Shown piece by piece: positions 1 through 8,870 of a DNA stretch of 64,000 nucleotides. A program made the translations under genes and the position numbers. Source of the stretch: Sulfurimonas sp. RIFOXYD12_FULL_33_39. Lineage in GTDB: Bacteria > Campylobacterota > Campylobacteria > Campylobacterales > Sulfurimonadaceae. The first letter of the stretch is position 1; each line of letters opens with the position of its first letter. The notes under the pieces are model-generated. The model was not told the origin of the DNA. It was given only the letters and a program-made list of their open reading frames with translations, and searched no databases. The stretch is from assembly GCA_001829785.1 (NCBI GenBank), contig MICF01000003.1, positions 172,586 to 236,585 on the forward strand, written 5' to 3'.

Positions 1-3000
1 ACATGTAATGTATTGAAACAACAATTTAGCAAGCACCCCATCTTTTTGAATATTTCTTGAACCGATACATGTAATGTATTGAAACCATCTTCTTTGATAG
101 AGTCTGAAACATTTATATCTTCTTGAACCGATACATGTAATGTATTGAAACTCTATAGGCTTTAGAGTGTCTTTTATTCCAAAAAACTTGAACCGATACA
201 TGTAATGTATTGAAACAACAAAACCAATAAACAGACCCCGCCACAAATGAACCTTGAACCGATACATGTAATGTATTGAAACCTGAGGAGTGACAATGCA
301 AGTAATTAAACACGGTTTTCTTGAACCGATACATGTAATGTATTGAAACGGGGGTTGTTAATGGCTATCCCTCTGGCTGCTATTGCTTGAACCGATACAT
401 GTAATGTATTGAAACACTGCTAGGAAGCATACTGATGAAAATAACTTTGACCCTTGAACCGATACATGTAATGTATTGAAACTTAGCTCAAACGAGCTTT
501 TGAGATACAAAAAAAGCCTTGAACCGATACATGTAATGTATTGAAACTAATTAGAATTAGGGTCACGGAAACCATTAGCAGGAACTTGAACCGATACATG
601 TAATGTATTGAAACTTGCGTTAACGTCCATTCTTGAAATTTCTTCATCCTTGAACCGATACATGTAATGTATTGAAACATTGTTAATTTTGTGAGAGGGG
701 GAAAAAGTAGCGTACTTGAACCGATACATGTAATGTATTGAAACTGTATTACTTTATATCCTCTATAAGCCGCAAAGCCACTTGAACCGATACATGTAAT
801 GTATTGAAACATTCCAATTAAACTAAAAAAAACTTGCATCACATCCTTGAACCGATACATGTAATGTATTGAAACAGATTTATCAATCCAGCAAATGTAT
901 GATATTGCTTTCTTGAACCGATACATGTAATGTATTGAAACTCAGGTATATGCAAAATATATCAATGATGGTAAGTTTCTTGAACCGATACATGTAATGT
1001 ATTGAAACGACCTTAATCGGGGGCTTTGCCCCCCTTAATGGTCTGCTTGAACCGATACATGTAATGTATTGAAACAAACAGAGGGATTAGTTACCCCTCT
1101 GACTACTATCTTGAACCGATACATGTAATGTATTGAAACCGCGTAGGATAAGAAAGATACTCAGTTAAGTCGCCCTTGAACCGATACATGTAATGTATTG
1201 AAACGCATGAATAAAATCTTTATATACTCCGATACGATTCTTGAACCGATACATGTAATGTATTGAAACTAAAACTGTTTTTGGGCAGATTTTTACGCTT
1301 AAGGTTCTTGAACCGATACATGTAATGTATTGAAACCATCATCTCTTAGCTCTTTAGATTTTAGCTTATTAGACTTGAACCGATACATGTAATGTATTGA
1401 AACCTGCTTTATTTCAAGCCCAGCAGCAACAGCATAATACCTTGAACCGATACATGTAATGTATTGAAACTTGGAGAGTTTGTAGATAAAGGTAATCCGA
1501 AGATAGCTTGAACCGATACATGTAATGTATTGAAACCAGAATCAAACACAGAACTAGGCAAAAAGTATGAGCTTGAACCGATACATGTAATGTATTGAAA
1601 CCATAATCTCCAAACTCCTCTTTTAAGCTCATTTCAGCTTGAACCGATACATGTAATGTATTGAAACTTTTAAATCCTCTTCAAAACTTCGGGTAAGGTC
1701 AACTTGAACCGATACATGTAATGTATTGAAACGGAAGTGTTGATTAAAAGCCCTTAGTTGCTGAAGCTTGAACCGATACATGTAATGTATTGAAACCAAA
1801 AATTTAAAGTGTTTACAGATGTGGATGGGAATCTTGAACCGATACATGTAATGTATTGAAACAGGTTCCCTACGAGTTTTGCAGTGACATTCGCTACTTG
1901 AACCGATACATGTAATGTATTGAAACTTGTAAAAGAATTATAGATGAATGTGAAGACCTTAAACTTGAACCGATACATGTAATGTATTGAAACTATTCTC
2001 TTAGAGATTTAACAAAAAGCTATAACAACTTGAACCGATACATGTAATGTATTGAAACCTGGGTGGTGGTAAACTCTATGTAGAGGACGTGTTCTTGAAC
2101 CGATACATGTAATGTATTGAAACCATATAGTAATGATAGCACTACACTTAGCAGCACTCTTGAACCGATACATGTAATGTATTGAAACTGACAACTACGG
2201 TAACTATATACATACAAACAGTTCTATCTTGAACCGATACATGTAATGTATTGAAACTCGACAACAGACCTAAGTTGCTGGTTATTACTATTCTTGAACC
2301 GATACATGTAATGTATTGAAACGAGGGGGTTCGTCAGCAAGAACAAGAGGAAGTAAACTTGAACCGATACATGTAATGTATTGAAACCAAGTTACAAGCA
2401 TATACTCATCCTCTTGTATGCCTTGAACCGATACATGTAATGTATTGAAACCAGTGCAGAACATCATAGAGATAAATAAAAGGACAAACTTGAACCGATA
2501 CATGTAATGTATTGAAACTGAAATAAGTGTCTATGATACGAGAGCCACCAAGCTTGAACCGATACATGTAATGTATTGAAACCCTAACACAGAACAAATA
2601 GCAGCGTTTAAAGAGTTCTTGAACCGATACATGTAATGTATTGAAACTCTGCGACCGCCTACGTTAGTAAATGCTTGAATTGCTTGAACCGATACATGTA
2701 ATGTATTGAAACCTTCTCGCTCTCTAGTTCCTCAGTGGGTCTATCAAACTTGAACCGATACATGTAATGTATTGAAACCGCTGATGATGATTATTCAAAA
2801 GTTAAAAATGTAATCTTGAACCGATACATGTAATGTATTGAAACATATGATTTTTCAAAGCAACAAATAACACAAGCTTCTCGAACCGATACATGTAATG
2901 TATTGAAACAAACTACTTCTAGTTTTTTGAGAAATCGCAAATACTCGAACCGATACATGTAATGTATTGAAACCCGTTGATAAGGTCATCTATTCGTTCC

Positions 3001-3697
3001 ATCTCTTTACTCGAACCGATACATGTAATGTATTGAAACATAGTTGCATTGTAAAGAACCGCTGCATCTTTTTGTCTCGAACCGATACATGTAATGTATT
3101 GAAACAGTTAAAAAAGATGGATATGGCTATGCTCTTGACATACTTGAACCGATACATGTAATGTATTGAAACACATAAGGTGCAATTTCTACAAGCTCAT
3201 CCGATAGCTTGAACCGATACATGTAATGTATTGAAACTAGGAAACAAAACCATACTTATGGCATTTGACATAGCTTGAACCGATACATGTAATGTATTGA
3301 AACCATGTTATATTTGCGTTAAAAGTCTTGTTTCCATCTTGAACCGATACATGTAATGTATTGAAACCAGAAACACTCTTTAGCGAGGAACGCATAATCA
3401 TTATCTTGAACCGATACATGTAATGTATTGAAACCCCGCTCTAACTTTGGCTTGATATGCAGGGGATTGTTCTTGAACCGATACATGTAATGTATTGAAA
3501 CTTTACTAAAAGTATTTCATCTAAATTAGGTACTATCTTGAACCGATACATGTAATGTATTGAAACCGGTAAACACAAGACCGAAATATCAATTAGTACA
3601 ACCTTGAACCGATACATGTAATGTATTGAAACAATCTTTTTTTAAAGAGAGTGTTTAATGTTTCATTCTTGAACCGATACATGTAATGTATTGAAAC
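1..3697 (+). CRISPR. CRISPR array, 57 repeats (first truncated by window edge), 56 spacers
   Basis: A 30-nt repeat recurs with a period of about 66 nt. It begins CTTGAACC, ends ATTGAAAC and carries a central inverted repeat ATACAT-GTA-ATGTAT, which with flanking bases can form an 8-bp stem (one G-U pair). The first copy is cut (1-19); complete copies run from 56-85 to 3668-3697. Spacers are unique by eye and 34-39 nt long. The terminal ATTGAAAC is the typical 8-nt crRNA 5' tag of type I-B and type III systems, so the array is probably transcribed on the plus strand with its leader before position 1. No cas gene lies in the window, so the subtype is inferred from the repeat alone. Short ORFs across the array merely translate repeats (MYRFK and FNTLHVSVQ peptides). 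Confidence 0.99.
2880..3105 (+). repeat. block of four CRISPR repeats with a T3C variant
   Basis: Repeats at 2880-2909, 2944-2973, 3010-3039 and 3076-3105 begin CTCGAACC instead of CTTGAACC. All repeats before and after this block carry the T. The changed base lies outside both the stem and the 8-nt tag, so crRNA processing should not be disturbed. Confidence 0.95.
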
Positions 3698-3833
3698 TTA
3701 GTTACCAGTTCCCCTATATTCACTTTTACAAGTAGTATTATGTTTTTATTAGAGTATCGCTTATGTAATTCCCAAAAAATATTTTTTTGTTCTTTGCTTA
3801 ATATCGTTTGCCGTCTGTTAAAGCCGTTAATAG

Positions 3834-3986
3834 CTAAAGTTGCGGAATTTGATATCGGAGAGTATTACCAGAGTTGTTTTGAGAACCGTAACCACTGTTA
3901 AAATTGCTGTAATGGTTTGGTTGTGCAAGATGCGAACTGCAACCACAAAATACAAATAATATAAAAAGTGGTGTGTAGTATTTCAT
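3834..3986 (-). CDS. small putative lipoprotein (50 aa)
   Basis: This short frame encodes 50 residues starting MKYYTPLFILFVFCGCSS. It has a basic start, a hydrophobic stretch of about ten residues and a lipobox-like FCGC, so the mature form would be a peptide of about 35 residues rich in Asn, Ser, Gly and Tyr attached to a membrane. It lies 6 nt after the stop of the small membrane protein at 3993-4169, suggesting a two-gene transcript running toward the CRISPR array. No clear Shine-Dalgarno sequence precedes it and I do not recognise a family. It could be a chance frame, but the clean signal sequence argues for a real gene. Confidence 0.45.
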   Translation of the reverse strand: MKYYTPLFILFVFCGCSSHLAQPNHYSNFNSGYGSQNNSGNTLRYQIPQL

Positions 3987-3992
3987 TTGTTT

Positions 3993-4169
3993 TTAGAGTA
4001 TTTCGAGAACGATTTTATCCGTAGTAGTCATAAACTCTTTATTTGCTGTTTTTCTAGTTTTCATTTCTTCTTTTGTCAATGGTCTTGCATTGCGAATAAA
4101 AAGAAAATACACTATTGAAGAAAAACCTGCAAAACAACCCGCTAAAAATAAGATAAGTTCAAAGTTCAT
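3993..4169 (-). CDS. small single-pass membrane protein (58 aa)
   Basis: Start chosen at the internal ATG at 4169, giving MNFELILFLAGCFAGFSS; the open frame continues upstream to 4274, but there it only translates a decayed CRISPR repeat. Residues 3-25 form one membrane helix, followed by a basic, Lys/Thr-rich tail of about 33 residues (RPLTKEEMKTRKTANKEF) that should lie in the cytoplasm. A weak AAGGC sequence sits upstream of the start. It appears to be cotranscribed with the small lipoprotein gene downstream. No family was recognised; function unknown. Confidence 0.5.
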   Translation of the reverse strand: MNFELILFLAGCFAGFSSIVYFLFIRNARPLTKEEMKTRKTANKEFMTTTDKIVLEIL

Positions 4170-4224
4170 AATAAAGCCTTTTTTAAATATATAAAATATT
4201 GTAACGAAATCAATATAAAAAACT

Positions 4225-4434
4225 CTATATTCCTTGAACCCATACATGTAATGTATTAAAATATGAGATTCCACGAAGTAAAACTATTTCCCTCGTTCCT
4301 GCCACAGTTTCTAAAAGGTAATATCTTCGCCCATATTTGATGCGGTTTATTTCGCTGATAAGCAAGTCAGGCTTTGCATCCACAAATATCGTACTCAGAG
4401 CAAGATATACACAGTCACTCTGGATTTCCGCCAT
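4225..4434 (-). other. uncharacterised ORF, possibly a gene fragment
   Basis: A frame of 69 codons starting MAEIQSDCVYLALSTIF. The first 57 residues look like ordinary soluble protein (IKYGRRYYLLETVAGTREIV), while the last 12 only translate the degenerate CRISPR repeat (YFNTLHVWVQ). This suggests the 3' end was lost and the frame now stops by chance after reading through the repeat. I do not recognise the family. It may be a truncated remnant next to the array or a non-coding frame. Confidence 0.25.
4233..4262 (+). repeat. degenerate solitary CRISPR repeat
   Basis: This 30-nt stretch matches the array repeat at 27 of 30 positions, differing at repeat positions 9 (G to C), 26 (G to A) and 30 (C to T). 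It lies 535 bp past the last array repeat, in the same orientation. Two of the three changes hit the 3' tag ATTGAAAC, so it is probably no longer a functional processing unit. Its place on the expected leader-distal side fits decay of old repeats. Confidence 0.9.
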
Positions 4435-4517
4435 CTAGCTAAAAAAGTTGTCCTCAACGCCAACTACCGTATTTTTTATGATGTAATTCTGTCATTCAAG
4501 CTTAAATGTTTGCTTTT

Positions 4518-4889
4518 TCATGACTCTTTATTGCAGAGTTTGCAGATGCCTTTATAAATCGTATCGACGATGGTATATCCGTTTAATTTTTTAGAACGGA
4601 CTTCATCCAAACACTCTATGTTGTTGCATACATTACATATAAAGTGAGAGTGTGCAGAACTTTGGATTTCATAGTATCTTTTTTTATCATTGGATTCAAA
4701 ACCTCTTACTATGGATTCTTTCTCAAACATCAATACATTCCTATAAAATGTAGCCTTATCCATGTTGATTTTATCTTTTATATCTTCAAAAGAGAGAGGT
4801 CTCTTCTTAAGGTTAAATATTTCTAAAAGCTCTTTTCTTGCAGCCGTCAATTTAAGATTTTTTTCTTCAATGATATTTTTTATTTGCAT
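4518..4889 (-). CDS. Fur-family regulator, probably zinc-responsive
   Basis: Small Fur-family repressor of 123 aa when started at the ATG at 4889; an upstream ATG at 4949 would add 20 residues unlike the family. The N-terminal winged helix is visible (LTAARKELLEIF, MDKATFYRNVLMFEKESIV). The C-terminal part has a His-rich segment (SAHSHFICNVC) and two CxxC pairs (CNVC and CKLC) of the structural zinc site. The gene diverges from znuABC with about 100 bp between starts, the usual place for a Zur-type regulator of zinc uptake. The zinc assignment is inferred from context; Fur or PerR specificity cannot be excluded. Confidence 0.8.
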   Translation of the reverse strand: MQIKNIIEEKNLKLTAARKELLEIFNLKKRPLSFEDIKDKINMDKATFYRNVLMFEKESIVRGFESNDKKRYYEIQSSAHSHFICNVCNNIECLDEVRSKKLNGYTIVDTIYKGICKLCNKES

Positions 4890-4894
4890 GACGC

Positions 4895-4906
4895 AATGAT
4901 AACATT
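4895..4906. promoter_or_regulatory. possible Fur/Zur-type operator
   Basis: AATGATAACATT is an imperfect palindrome (AATG-N4-CATT), six bases upstream of the Fur-family start codon, inside the divergent region shared with znuA. It resembles a shortened proteobacterial Zur box (AATGTTATAACATT). This is inference from motif and location only. Confidence 0.3.
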
Positions 4907-4992
4907 TTCTCTCTTTACAAAATCTTAGATTTATGCGACTAAGTTGCAATTAAGTACGCTAAAAGTAAAATACCGCCTTTAAAGGATTTCAT

Positions 4993-5847
4993 GTGAAAAA
5001 AAGACTATTTTTACTACTTCTACTATTTAGTTCTGCGGCTTTTGCCAAACCTGCCGTTATAGTAAGCATCCTTCCGCAAAAAACATTCGTACAAAAGATT
5101 GCAAAAGATATGGTCGATTTGACGCTGATGGTTGAACCTGGAAATTCTCCGCACTCTTATGAACCGAAATCTTCACAAATGATAGCAATTTCAAAAGCAG
5201 ATATATACTTTAGCATCGGCGTTGAGTTTGAGGGCGTATGGCTGCCAAAGTTCAAATCACAAAATGAGAAATTACACTTTGTAGATATTGGTCAAAATGT
5301 TACAAAGCTTGAGACAGAAGAGGAGACTCACAACCATGCGGGAGAACATGAACATAAACATGAAGGAGCGGATCCTCATATATGGACCTCTCCGAAAAAT
5401 GTAGAGATTATGGCAGAGACTATCTATAAAACCCTTGCAGAACTTGACCCAAAAAACAAAACTGCCTATAAAACAAATCTGGATTTATTTCTTCAAGAGA
5501 TAAAGGGTACGGATGCAAAGATAAAAGAGATACTAAAAGGTCTGAGTCCAAAAAGCAAATTTATGGTCTTTCATCCTTCATGGGGTTACTTTGCAAAAGA
5601 GTACAATCTCACGCAGATTGCAGTTGAAGTGGGCGGTAAAGAGCCTAAACCAAAAGAGATGATTCACATCATAAACGAAGCGAAAGAGGAGAGTGTAAGA
5701 GTAATCTTTACACAACCCGAATTTTCAGACAAAAGTGCTAAAATCATCGCAAAAGAGGTCGGCATAGAGGTAAAAAAAGTCTCTCCGCTTAATCCTGAGT
5801 GGTCACAAAATCTAATAGAACTGGCAAAATCCATTGCACAAAAATAA
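4993..5847 (+). CDS. znuA: zinc ABC transporter substrate-binding protein ZnuA
   Basis: Periplasmic cluster A-I metal-binding protein that hands Zn(II) to the ZnuBC permease. The GTG start is preceded by AAAGGA six bases upstream, and a signal peptide covers residues 1-18 (LLLLLFSSAAFA). Metal-site histidines are seen in SPHSYEP (His54), DPHIW (His129) and VFHPSWG (near residue 193), with a late acidic segment TQPEFSD. Between them lies the His-rich loop typical of zinc rather than manganese binders (HNHAGEHEHKHEG, residues 113-125). First gene of the operon znuA-znuC-znuB-NicO-type gene, divergent from the Fur-family regulator; its 3' end overlaps znuC. Confidence 0.92.
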   Translation: MKKRLFLLLLLFSSAAFAKPAVIVSILPQKTFVQKIAKDMVDLTLMVEPGNSPHSYEPKSSQMIAISKADIYFSIGVEFEGVWLPKFKSQNEKLHFVDIGQNVTKLETEEETHNHAGEHEHKHEGADPHIWTSPKNVEIMAETIYKTLAELDPKNKTAYKTNLDLFLQEIKGTDAKIKEILKGLSPKSKFMVFHPSWGYFAKEYNLTQIAVEVGGKEPKPKEMIHIINEAKEESVRVIFTQPEFSDKSAKIIAKEVGIEVKKVSPLNPEWSQNLIELAKSIAQK

Positions 5848-6586
5848 AACAAGAGCCGTTATCGAGGTAAAAAACCTCTCTTTTGCCTACGATAAAGATT
5901 TAGTCCTAGAAGATATAAACCTTGAGATATTTGAAAAAGATTTCATGGTTCTTATAGGCCCAAACGGGGGCGGTAAAAGTACGCTTGTCAAACTAATACT
6001 CGGCATCAACCCCTTACAAAAAGGAAGCATCGCTATTTTAGACAAATCGATTAGCAAAAGCATCTCGCAAATCGGCTACGTTCCGCAAAACACAAATATA
6101 AATCTTAATTTTCCCATCAAAGCCGTAGAGGTCGTTATGATGGGAAAAAACTCCCGCAGAAACTCTCTTTTTGGATATAAAAAAGAGGAAGTGCATTATG
6201 CTATGCAACTTTTAGAAAAGGTTGGCATACAGGAGTTTGCAAACACTAAGATAGGCTTGCTCTCAGGCGGTCAACGTCAAAGAGTGATGATAGCAAGAGC
6301 ACTCTATATAGACCCGAAAATTCTGCTGCTCGATGAGCCGACTTCAAGCATAGATACAGACGGGCAAAAACAGATATATGAACTTTTAAAAGAGCTTAAC
6401 AAAGAGATAACCGTGATTGTTATCAGCCATGACATCTCCATTCTTTTGGAGTACGCTTCAAAAGTCGCTCACATAAACAAAAAACTCTCGTTTCATGACT
6501 TAGGTTCTATAAAAAACATCGAAACAAAGAGTGAGCATATCTGCGAAGTTGAACTTCTTCAAATGTTAGGAAAATGCAAATGTTAG
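5834..6586 (+). CDS. znuC: zinc ABC transporter ATP-binding protein ZnuC
   Basis: Cytoplasmic ATPase of the zinc importer, 250 aa. Visible motifs are the Walker A GPNGGGKST (residues 42-50), Q-loop region GYVPQNT, ABC signature LSGGQRQR, Walker B ILLLDEPTS and the switch histidine in VISHD. The frame opens with TTG inside the last codons of znuA (14-nt overlap), so translation is probably coupled. It overlaps znuB by 13 nt at its own 3' end, giving a tight operon in which all three transporter parts are made together. Confidence 0.92.
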   Translation: MHKNKTRAVIEVKNLSFAYDKDLVLEDINLEIFEKDFMVLIGPNGGGKSTLVKLILGINPLQKGSIAILDKSISKSISQIGYVPQNTNINLNFPIKAVEVVMMGKNSRRNSLFGYKKEEVHYAMQLLEKVGIQEFANTKIGLLSGGQRQRVMIARALYIDPKILLLDEPTSSIDTDGQKQIYELLKELNKEITVIVISHDISILLEYASKVAHINKKLSFHDLGSIKNIETKSEHICEVELLQMLGKCKC

Positions 6587-7380
6587 AAGCCCTCTCTTAT
6601 GAATTTATGCAAAACGCTCTTATTGCAGGAGTACTTGTTAGTCTTATCTCCGGAATTATAGGCTCTTTAATTGTTGCAAACAGAATGGTTTTTTTAGCCG
6701 GAGGCATTGCTCATGCGGCATACGGCGGTATCGGCATAGCTATATTTACGGGCATACCGATTTTTTTAGGCACATCCCTTTTCGCCGTTGCGGCAGCCCT
6801 TTTTATGGCATTTATCACTATCAATCAAAGAGAAAATATTGATGTTTTTATAGGTCTTACCTGGGCGGTAGGGATGGCAATAGGGATTATCCTTGTGGAT
6901 TTGACGCCGGGATACAATGTCGATTTATTAAGTTATCTCTTTGGTTCTATTTTAGCAGTAAACAGAGATGATTTATACTTTATGGGGTTACTTTTTGTCG
7001 TAATACTTTTTGTCATTACATTTTGGTACCGCGATATTTTAGCCGTCTCTTACGATAGCGAGTATGCGGCACTCAGCGGCATAAATGTAAAGTTCTTCTA
7101 TACACTGATTCTTGTTCTCTCCGCTTTGACCGTTGTGATAGCCATAAAAGTTGTAGGACTTATCTTAGTAATCGCACTCTTAAGTATTCCTGTATATATC
7201 GCTCAAAAGCTTTCATCATCACTCTATAGCATGATGCTTATCTCAGGTGTTATTGCCTCTGTTTTTACACTCATAGGTCTTTGGTTCTCTTATAGCTTTA
7301 ACATAACTTCTGGCGCTTCTATTATCTTGGTATCGGCGTTATCACTTATGCTTTTTATGCTTTTTGCAAAATTGAGATGA
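6574..7380 (+). CDS. znuB: zinc ABC transporter permease ZnuB
   Basis: Integral membrane subunit of the zinc importer, 268 aa, nearly all hydrophobic with about eight to nine membrane segments. The family hallmarks are present: GGIAHAAYGGIGIAI in the first third (the conserved HxxxGG-like stretch of the ABC-3 family) and the late segment KVVGLILVIALLSIPVYIA. Start at 6574 (MQML) or two codons later (MLEA). It overlaps znuC by 13 nt and its ATGA stop/start overlaps the next gene by 4 nt, so the transport genes and the NicO-type gene form one translational unit. Confidence 0.92.
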   Translation: MQMLEALSYEFMQNALIAGVLVSLISGIIGSLIVANRMVFLAGGIAHAAYGGIGIAIFTGIPIFLGTSLFAVAAALFMAFITINQRENIDVFIGLTWAVGMAIGIILVDLTPGYNVDLLSYLFGSILAVNRDDLYFMGLLFVVILFVITFWYRDILAVSYDSEYAALSGINVKFFYTLILVLSALTVVIAIKVVGLILVIALLSIPVYIAQKLSSSLYSMMLISGVIASVFTLIGLWFSYSFNITSGASIILVSALSLMLFMLFAKLR

Positions 7381-8768
7381 AAAAACTTTTCCTTCTTCTT
7401 TTTTTTACTTCATATCTCTTTGGATGTGCTACATGTCAGCTTATGATTCCGATGGCAGAGGTAAAAATCGATATAACAGCCGAAAATAAAAAAGTGACTA
7501 ATATCCGCATGGAGTGGGGATTTTCCGATTTGTACACAAGCGAAATAGTGACGCAGTATGATAAAAATAAAAATACTTTACTAGATAAAGATGAGCTTGA
7601 AGTGATTTTAAAAGCAAAACTTGATTATCTTCTGCCAAAAAAAATGCTCACACAGATAAAATATGCCAAACATAATCAAGATGCCATTGAGATTACTCCA
7701 AAATATCAAAACTTTACTCTAGTGATGCAAAATAAGCGTCTTGTATTTTTCTATGATACAACTATCAATCTGGATATTGACGACAAAGCAATGCTCTCTT
7801 TTGTATTTGAAGATGATGAATCCTACTTTGGTTTTGTGGTAACAAAACTAAGTATTGCAAAAAGCGGGCTTTACCATACAAAAAACCTCTATCTCTTCAG
7901 CGCTTCCCTGCTTTTTAGCCATACTCCTTTAAAAGAAGAAGAGTCAATTCAGCCAAAAGAGAAGCCCATTTCCAAAGAGAAAACAGAGATAAAAGAGACA
8001 TCTTTTGAAGAAAATATACTACAAGAGAGTATCTCAAAGATAAAATCTCTTTTTACCTCTATAAAAGATGAAAAAAATCCCCTTACCTACATTGCACTGC
8101 TCTTTTTTGCCTATACTTACGGTCTTATTCATGCGCTTGGTCCGGGACATGGCAAAACAATCGTGGCAAGCTACTTTTTATCAAACGACAAATCCTACTC
8201 AAAAGCGCTCTTTATATCTTTAGCAATCGGTATCGTGCATACATTTTCCGCTTTTTTGCTTACACTATTCATATACTTTATAGTAGATACTTTTTTAGCA
8301 CAGTTTATGGACAACGCCGTTTTTTATACCACAAAAATCTCAGCGCTTATCATCATTGCCATAGCTTTATATCTTATCTCTAAAAAATTTCAAGCATATA
8401 AACAGAGCAAAAAAGTATCCGCTTACAAATTCAGTTCCACTCCTCATGTACAGACATGCGTATGCCCTTCATGCAAAGTAGATAAAAATACGACGGACAT
8501 GGCACTTATCATCTCTGCGGGGATTATTCCGTGTCCGGGAACTGTTACTATTTTTATCTTTTCACTCTCTTTGGGTCTCTACTACGCCGGATTTTTATCT
8601 GCACTTGTTATGAGTCTTGGTATGAGTACTATCATCTTTTTCTCGGCTCTCTTAAGCGTAGCAATCCGCAGAAAAACAGCGCAAAGTTCCTCGCGCCTCA
8701 AAAAGTATTTGGAATATGCAAGTCTTACACTTATACTTTTGCTTGGTATCCTTCTGCTATTTGCGTAA
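7377..8768 (+). CDS. DUF1007-NicO fusion, Ni/Co/Zn-type membrane transporter
   Basis: A 463-aa protein with two parts. Residues 1-20 form a signal sequence ending LFGC, possibly a lipobox. Residues 20-190 resemble the periplasmic DUF1007 domain, including MEWGFSDLYT and an EF-like DKNKNTLLDKDE loop. After a Lys/Glu-rich linker (190-225) comes a six-helix NicO/RcnA-type permease with its signature HALGPGHGKT and a second half starting AGIIPCPGTVTIF. A cytoplasmic loop contains a CxCxxC cluster (Cys361, 363, 366) suited to metal binding. The gene overlaps znuB by four bases, so it belongs to the zinc operon. Whether it exports excess metal or imports Ni/Co/Zn is not clear from sequence. Confidence 0.8.
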   Translation: MKKLFLLLFFTSYLFGCATCQLMIPMAEVKIDITAENKKVTNIRMEWGFSDLYTSEIVTQYDKNKNTLLDKDELEVILKAKLDYLLPKKMLTQIKYAKHNQDAIEITPKYQNFTLVMQNKRLVFFYDTTINLDIDDKAMLSFVFEDDESYFGFVVTKLSIAKSGLYHTKNLYLFSASLLFSHTPLKEEESIQPKEKPISKEKTEIKETSFEENILQESISKIKSLFTSIKDEKNPLTYIALLFFAYTYGLIHALGPGHGKTIVASYFLSNDKSYSKALFISLAIGIVHTFSAFLLTLFIYFIVDTFLAQFMDNAVFYTTKISALIIIAIALYLISKKFQAYKQSKKVSAYKFSSTPHVQTCVCPSCKVDKNTTDMALIISAGIIPCPGTVTIFIFSLSLGLYYAGFLSALVMSLGMSTIIFFSALLSVAIRRKTAQSSSRLKKYLEYASLTLILLLGILLLFA

Positions 8769-8830
8769 ATTTTATAAGTGTTGCACTTTAAATTTGAATT
8801 GGCGTGAATAATTCTCTATGGTTTATCTCC

Positions 8831-8847
8831 ACATGTAAAGTACATGT
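8831..8847. repeat. perfect inverted repeat ACATGTA-AAG-TACATGT
   Basis: A 7-bp inverted repeat with a 3-nt spacer sits between the convergent 3' ends of the NicO-type gene and the copper receptor. No T-run follows on either strand, so it is not a standard terminator. The ACATGT core equals the centre of the CRISPR repeat and recurs across the window. Confidence 0.6.
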
Positions 8848-8870
8848 AGAAATAAAAGGTGTGTGGAGTG

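Noticed and set aside
113-3419. Many short frames across the first 3.5 kb, full of MYRFK or NTLHVSV peptides
   Set aside because: They only translate CRISPR repeats and spacers; the repeated peptide is the repeat unit in different frames.
1-4500. cas genes near the array
   Set aside because: No Cas1, Cas2, Cas6 or effector motif found within the window; they may lie upstream of position 1.
8531-8791. Plus-strand frame of 86 codons inside the NicO-type gene
   Set aside because: Shadow frame; the main frame contains the NicO motifs.
8831-8847. Inverted repeat as rho-independent terminator
   Set aside because: Neither strand has a following T-run, so only the repeat itself is reported.
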